Shown here: positions 58,897 to 64,000 of the stretch, piece after piece
Layout of the letters: each line of letters opens with the position of its first letter
Numbering within the stretch: the first letter of the stretch is position 1
Assembly: GCA_019116245.1 (NCBI GenBank)
Contig: DXCC01000004.1
Location: 1-64,000, forward strand
Length of the DNA stretch: 64,000 nucleotides
Reading direction: 5' to 3'
Origin: Candidatus Tidjanibacter faecipullorum
Lineage (GTDB): Bacteria > Bacteroidota > Bacteroidia > Bacteroidales > Rikenellaceae
Program-made: the position numbers and the translations under genes
The notes under the pieces: generated by a model
Told to the model about the DNA's origin: nothing
Seen by the model: only the letters and a program-made list of their open reading frames with translations
Database searches by the model: none

Positions 58897-59871
58897 CTAC
58901 TCGGTATAGGCCAACGAAATCAGTTCGGGCAGCAGGTAGTCGCAGCCGGCCATGAAGACGGCCCGCTGGCGATTCTCCATCAGGTCGGGATTGTACCACA
59001 TGCGCACCTCCGTACCGGGAAATTCGCCCGCACTGAGGGCCAGCGCCAGGTTGCGACGGTCGGTGAGCAGGATGAACGAAGTACCCAGATCGACATGATT
59101 GACCAGGTGTTCGGTGATCTTCAGGTCGACCAGCGGAATGCCGCGGTAGGTCAGCGTTTCGTGGCCGGTCTGCTTGGCCAGGTAGGCCGCCTCGAGGGAG
59201 GGCGTCTCCAGGCTCTCCTCGTAGGCATTGTAGACGTCGGTGGTGACGAAGAAGGCCAGTTGTCCCTCCGAACGCAGATCCTTCAGCACGATCGGCGCAT
59301 TGTCCCACACGGTGCGCAGGCGGGTTTCGGCCGTCGCGGCATCGATCGTGTCGTAGGTTTCGGCCACGATGCCCTGCGAGGCGATGTCGGACTTGACGCG
59401 GTGCAGAAAGCCGTCAAAGGTGTTGAGTCCGCTCTCGCGGTCGCTCTTGCCGAGCCACATCGTGGCACGGATACTCTCGGCAATCGCCTCGCGGAAGAGC
59501 GCCGTCTCGGCCTCCTCGAGCACGGTGCCGCTCAGATCCTCCATCGAGCCGATCGCGGCACGCGTCATGCTGTCGTACACGAGCGAAAAATATTCGTCGG
59601 CCGAGTAGCCCATCTCGGCCTTCACACGCTGCAGTTCAATATTCTTGCGCATGCGTTCGGGCGCCTTCGATCCCTTCCACCCGGCAGCGGTGTACTTGTG
59701 CAGCACGTCGTCCGGACGGCGCCAGAAATGGAGTGTCACGGGAGCCGGCATGTTGTAGAGCACCCTCACGCCGAGATCCACGGCGTTCTCGCCCTGCAAC
59801 ATGGGGCGGAAAAAGATCGTTTCCAGTTCTTTACCCAGATAGGTCTTGGTGTTTTCGATTCTGTTCATCAT
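58897..59871 (-). CDS. Putative major capsid protein
   Basis: Position after the prohead protease; MMNRIENTKTYLGKELETIFFRPMLQGENAVDLGVRV...YRGIPLVDLKITEHLVNHVDLGTSFILLTDRRNLALALS...YLLPELISLAYTE resembles capsid C-terminal organisation. Confidence 0.65.
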   Translation of the reverse strand: MMNRIENTKTYLGKELETIFFRPMLQGENAVDLGVRVLYNMPAPVTLHFWRRPDDVLHKYTAAGWKGSKAPERMRKNIELQRVKAEMGYSADEYFSLVYDSMTRAAIGSMEDLSGTVLEEAETALFREAIAESIRATMWLGKSDRESGLNTFDGFLHRVKSDIASQGIVAETYDTIDAATAETRLRTVWDNAPIVLKDLRSEGQLAFFVTTDVYNAYEESLETPSLEAAYLAKQTGHETLTYRGIPLVDLKITEHLVNHVDLGTSFILLTDRRNLALALSAGEFPGTEVRMWYNPDLMENRQRAVFMAGCDYLLPELISLAYTE

Positions 59872-59913
59872 CGTTTTACTTGTTTTTGGGGGTTGTTTAT
59901 CGGTTCGCGCGCG

Positions 59914-60900
59914 TCATCGGTCCAGTCCGATGCCGTCACGCAGATTCATGGCATCCTGCCGGTAGGCCAGTTCGTTGGGCGACAGGGAGGGAGTCTCCTC
60001 CGGCGAGGGATCCTCCGGCATCTCCACTTCGGTGCGGCAGGCTGCCTGCTGGGCCGCCCGCAGGGCTGCAGCCACCGCCCGGTCGTCGGCCGCGGCATCG
60101 GACGGCAACGTCCGCTCCGCCACCGGAGCCACACGCTTCTCCTCCGAAGGGCCGTCGCCCTCCAGCCAACGCTCCAGCCGCTGCAGCAGGCGGCGCCATC
60201 GGGAGGGCATCGCCCCCTCCGCCGGCGGAGAGGTCATGCCCAACAGGCGGCACAGCTCCGTCACGCCCCGGTCAACCGGCAGCCGCTCTCCGTCGGCAAT
60301 GATCCGGTCGGCCAGTCCCGCCTCCACCGTCTCGCGGGGAGTCAGCCAGCGGCCCCGGCCGTCGTTTTCGTTCATCAGCGCCGCAAACCGTTCGGCCGGT
60401 CGCCCCGACCGCTCGGCATACAGGGCTGCCAGCCGTTCGTCGGTCCGGTCGAGCAGCTCCTTGACGGCCGCCAGCGAACGGGCATTGCCCTCGGCGGCGC
60501 TCTCCGCACAATGGATCAGGTAGAGCCCGTGGGAGGAGATTTCGCGACACCCGGCCGAAGCAGCCTGGGCAATGAGCGTGGCCGCCGAGGCGGTGTAGCC
60601 GTAGCAGCGGGTCACGATGCGGGCATCGAGCGACTTCAGCGCATCGTAGATCAGCAGTGCATCGTGCACGTCGCCGCCCGTCGAGCGAATATTGACCACC
60701 ACCTCGGGTGCGGCAATTGCCCGGATGCGTTCGATCGACTCCGCCAGCCGGGCATAGGAGGTTCCCTGCTCCCCGCCCGCGTCGCCCAGCTGCTCGGGAC
60801 GGCCGATCACACCGACAATGTCGATCACCGCTCCCTCGGCCCGGTCAGTCACACCGATCCGCGACTCCGCCACGGGCCCTCTTGTTGTTTTTCCGTTCAT
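59914..60900 (-). CDS. ClpP-related head maturation (prohead) protease
   Basis: IRSTGGDVHDALLIYDALKSL; GYTASAATLIAQAA (catalytic Ser); SHGLYLIHCAES (His); ETVEAGLADRI (Asp). Confidence 0.85.
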   Translation of the reverse strand: MNGKTTRGPVAESRIGVTDRAEGAVIDIVGVIGRPEQLGDAGGEQGTSYARLAESIERIRAIAAPEVVVNIRSTGGDVHDALLIYDALKSLDARIVTRCYGYTASAATLIAQAASAGCREISSHGLYLIHCAESAAEGNARSLAAVKELLDRTDERLAALYAERSGRPAERFAALMNENDGRGRWLTPRETVEAGLADRIIADGERLPVDRGVTELCRLLGMTSPPAEGAMPSRWRRLLQRLERWLEGDGPSEEKRVAPVAERTLPSDAAADDRAVAAALRAAQQAACRTEVEMPEDPSPEETPSLSPNELAYRQDAMNLRDGIGLDR

Positions 60901-61196
60901 ACCAGATTGATCTCCTTGTAGTAATACATGCATTTGCGGACATACTCGTACGAGCAGCAGAAGCGTTCGGCCGCTTCATACATGGCCTCGACCTTCCTGG
61001 ACCCTTCGCGCACCCGACGCTCGACATCCCGGCGGATGACCAGCACCTTGCAGCGCACCCCATCAACCACACCGATCCGGATCAGCCGTCCGATCAGCTC
61101 CGCCACATCGGCTCCGTCGGGATAGAGCCGCTCCATTTCGGCCACCAGCTGCCGTTCGCAGACGGTCAGCCGCGCTTTTGTTTCCTCTTCCTTCAT
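60897..61196 (-). CDS. Small phage protein, function unknown
   Basis: MKEEETKARLTVCERQLVAEMERLYPDGADVAELIGRLIRIGVVDG; 4-bp overlap with the protease gene. Confidence 0.6.
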   Translation of the reverse strand: MKEEETKARLTVCERQLVAEMERLYPDGADVAELIGRLIRIGVVDGVRCKVLVIRRDVERRVREGSRKVEAMYEAAERFCCSYEYVRKCMYYYKEINLV

Positions 61197-61222
61197 AATC
61201 GCTGTTGTATTTGTGCCGGGGG

Positions 61223-61501
61223 TCAGAAATACGACTCCTCGACCAGATCGCGCACCTGACGCTGCGCCTGCGTAATCTCCTCTTCGGCCACATAGACCCG
61301 CATGTCGGCCAACAGGCGGCACACGATCCGCACCACATCGGCCTCGGTTACGGGTTCCCGGTCGTCATACGCGGCCGTCGCCGACATCGTCCCGCTACCG
61401 CTGCGGGCCGCCGTCGTCACCACCGCCCGTACGGCCGGCAGGACAAAAGCGTTCCCCGACTGGACCTCGAACGAGCCCCCGCTCTGCTTGTTGCTTTCCA
61501 T
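61223..61501 (-). CDS. Small phage protein, function unknown
   Basis: MESNKQSGGSFEVQSGNAFVLPAVRAVVTTAARSGSGTM...ADVVRIVCRLLADMRVYVAEEEI; fused by reading frame to the upstream ORF in the track but has its own ATG. Confidence 0.55.
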   Translation of the reverse strand: MESNKQSGGSFEVQSGNAFVLPAVRAVVTTAARSGSGTMSATAAYDDREPVTEADVVRIVCRLLADMRVYVAEEEITQAQRQVRDLVEESYF

Positions 61502-61526
61502 ACTGTTCCGAATTGTCAGAACGTCC

Positions 61527-63871
61527 TCAGACGATCTGTGTGAATATACATTTGGTCGACACGGCGCCCGGCTCGTAGTCGCACACCTCTTCGAGACGCC
61601 AGTCGCACGGCTCGCCGTCGATCCGCAGCCGAACCGCGCCCGGAAGTCGCGCATCAGCCGGTTGGGACGGCTCAACGTCTCGATGTCGTCGGCCCCGAGG
61701 CGAATCCATGCCTCCAGCCGCACGCCGTCCCGGCAAGTGGCCACCGCACCGTCCCACCACGCATGGAGCCCCGCCTGACCGTCCCGGTCCTCATAGCCGA
61801 GCGTGAATCCCTCCTCTCCGGCCCGGTGGAAGGCGATCAGCGGATAGCTTGTCCCGAACGAGGGCCACCCCCACCGTTCACCGGCCGGCAACCCGACCAG
61901 CCCGACAAAGCGCACCACCTTGGGGGGAAAGTTCAGCGACTCCTCGTCGGGCTGTTCCTCGCCGGCCCCGACCAGTTCGGCCGAAGCCGCCCCGAGCCCC
62001 GTACCGGTCAGCCCGACCGACGGCGTGAAGAGCGTATTGACGCAGCGTTTTTCCTCTCCCTGCTGCCAGGGATTGCCGAGCGACACGCTCCAGCTGCCCA
62101 GGTGTCCACCCTCGCGCCGGTTGAAGTCGGCCGTCGCGCCGTCTCCCGCCTGATACTCCCACGCCAGCACATCGGGCATCTGCGAGCGCAGGTCGGTCAC
62201 GTGAACCGGCTGCGAAACGTCCAGCCGGTCACTCCAGTCCACCACCACGTCGTCGCGGTAGAAGTCGCGGCGGGGCTCGGCATAGACGGTGCGCGACACC
62301 TCGTCGGTGTAGAAGCAGAGGCCGAACATCTCGCGGACCGCCTGCACGACGGCCATGCGGCTGACATCGTGGGCCGCCACATCGGCAAAGGTCACCTGAT
62401 CGCCCAGCGTCGGATGCGGCAGGAATACGGGACGTACGGTTGCCGCAGCCAGCACGAGCGTCATCCCCTCCGAGGCACCGCCCAGGTAGATCGTATCGAA
62501 ATACTTCGGCCGGCCGGGCGACAGTTCCTCGGCCACGCTGCGCAGCGTAACATCCACCTGCATGGATCCCGTCTCGTTGACATAGCCGTCATAGAGTCCC
62601 CATTCGCCGCCATAGGGGACGAACGTCCCGTCCGCGGAGACCCGTTTGTCGAGACGCAGCTGCGCATAGGGCCCCGGCCGGGTCGTCGACACAAGCGCCG
62701 TGCGGGAGGCCAGCTCGGCCACCACCACCTCTTCGACGCCGCTGGCCGTGGTTCGTTCGGCCACCAGCCGGTAAGCCTCTCCGTCCACAAAGCCGAAAAT
62801 GATGCATCGGTAGGAGTACCCGGCCTGAAATTCCTCCCGACGGTCGGGATAAGGATTCGCCAGGCCGAAGAGCGACATCCGGCCGCTGCCCAGATAGATG
62901 CGGTCGAAACCGACCAGTTGGCTCCGGCTCGCTATCCGGTAATCGGTACGGTACTGCAGGTGGTACTCGAAGCCCACCCGCACCGCCTCCGTGGGGGTAA
63001 AGACAACCCGTTCCCCGTCGAGGGAGAAACAGCCGCCGTTATCGAACAGCTCCTCCCCGTCCGTGCCGACGCCCTGGGCGGCATCGACCAGATTGCCCAC
63101 CGAACTGGCCGTGCGCAGGGGATCGGCATAGACAAAGCCAAGCGCATCCGCCCGCGCCTCCCCCGCCGCCTGCCGTCCCGCCCGGAAATCCATGCGCTGC
63201 CGCAGGCGCGAGGCATCCCGCGTGAGGTAGTTGCCGCTCATGTAGAGCGACCGGAAAAACGCCCCGTCGATGAAGCGCGACTCCAGCGTGTAGCCTGCCT
63301 CCCGGAAAATGGCGTGCAGCAGATCGTTCAGCCGCAGAAAGGGGTGGTAATCCTCGGCGGCCAGCACCCGCTGAACGGTTCCGTTCCCTGCACCGCCGCG
63401 GAGCCGGTTGAGCCGGCAGACCGGAAACCATTTCACCGCATCGTCCGATGTCCAGCTCTGGCCGATCATGCCGTTGCTGACCATCACCAGATAATCCGGG
63501 AACAGGGTCGCCAGCTGGTTGCGGGCAGCGTGGTCGGCCCACTGCTTGCCGGTGCCGACGATGTGGAAGGCATAACGGCCACCCGCCGTCGCCTTCTCGC
63601 AGTCGGTCAGCCGGATGTCGCCGTCCAGCAGCACGCAGCCGTCGTGCTCGATGCGGGCGGCGTGACGCCGGTAGTTGAAGCGGTCGGCAGCCGCCACCTG
63701 GTCACTGTCCGCCAACAGCTGTCGGTTGCGGGCCGTCATGGGCACCGAGAGGCTCTTCGTATACCCCGTCCGCCCATACTCCGGGTCGGTCACCGAGGCC
63801 ACCGAGAGGGTGATGCTAACCACCGACCGGTCATCCAGGTCAGCCCGCTGATTGTCGATATAGAGTTCCAT
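61527..63871 (-). CDS. Phage tail/receptor-interaction type protein, with an apparent -1 frameshift near its C-terminus
   Basis: MELYIDNQRADLDDRSVVSITLSVASVTDPEYGRTGYTKSLSVPMTARNRQLL; sensible C-terminus VRLRIDGEPCDWRLEEVCDYEPGAVSTKCIFTQIV is in the -1 frame. Confidence 0.6.
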
Positions 63872-63878
63872 CGTCCGT

Positions 63879-64000
63879 TCAGAAACATTGACACACCCGC
63901 ATTTTCTTCTCCTGCACGACGAACGTCACGGCATCGGGTTCCTCCGTCGTCCGCCACACCATCTCCGGCACCTCGACCGTCACCGGCTCCGGCTCCGCAC
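63879..64000 (-). CDS. C-terminus of another phage gene (runs off the right edge)
   Basis: Open frame ...AEPEPVTVEVPEMVWRTTEEPDAVTFVVQEKKMRVCQCF* ending at 63879. Confidence 0.5.
   Translation of the reverse strand, partial: AEPEPVTVEVPEMVWRTTEEPDAVTFVVQEKKMRVCQCF

Larger units (their letters stand above)
56577..64000 (-). mobile_element. Prophage (or prophage remnant) structural module; continues past the window edge
   Basis: Contiguous minus-strand genes for portal, capsid, ClpP-like prohead protease and tail-type protein; no integrase, terminase or att site visible. Confidence 0.8.

Noticed and set aside
53286-58955. 1889-aa plus-strand ORF antisense to S8 copy 6, overlapping the S4 gene and the portal gene
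   Set aside because: Antisense shadow of copy 6 and the portal frame; the composition is not protein-like and it crosses unrelated genes.
1-64000. CRISPR arrays and tRNA genes
   Set aside because: No regularly spaced direct repeats of CRISPR type and no tRNA-like cloverleaf with GTTCGANTC-type arm noticed by eye; a tRNAscan/CRISPR search would be needed for certainty.

Overview
GC-rich Bacteroidota chromosome segment. Protein content and codon style suggest Rikenellaceae/Alistipes, which is an inference and not a database match. The window opens at the 5' end of a 16S rRNA gene on the minus strand, with two TTTG/TAnnTTTG promoters upstream of it. Next comes a glycogen-metabolism operon: a fused GT3 glycogen synthase-GT35 phosphorylase, a debranching enzyme, a GT4 and a GH57. 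A long stretch of mostly core genes follows: proS, an OmpP1/FadL-type porin, AraC/YczE-like, AlkD-like, HAD, MscS, an acyl-CoA ligase, rho with a disordered insertion, YjbR, tsaD, TamB, ExbB/ExbD/TonB, SulP, EamA, LMW-PTP, GNAT, MATE and OsmC. From 39.5 to 55.9 kb there is a tandem array of six divergent paralogs of one multidomain subtilisin-like (S8) protease. Each copy has a propeptide, an S8 domain, an Fn3-like domain, Ig/cadherin-like module(s) and a T9SS-like C-terminal domain. Five of the six have an intact lipoprotein signal. In the fourth copy the signal peptide is out of frame with the protease. After an S4-domain gene, 56.6 kb to the window end is a phage structural module on the minus strand (DUF6712-like, portal, capsid, ClpP-like prohead protease, tail-type protein). 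Its gene order is unusual and the tail-type ORF has an apparent -1 frameshift near its C-terminus. The S8 array is the strongest candidate for an undescribed system. Very long antisense ORFs in the supplied track were rejected as codon-bias shadows.
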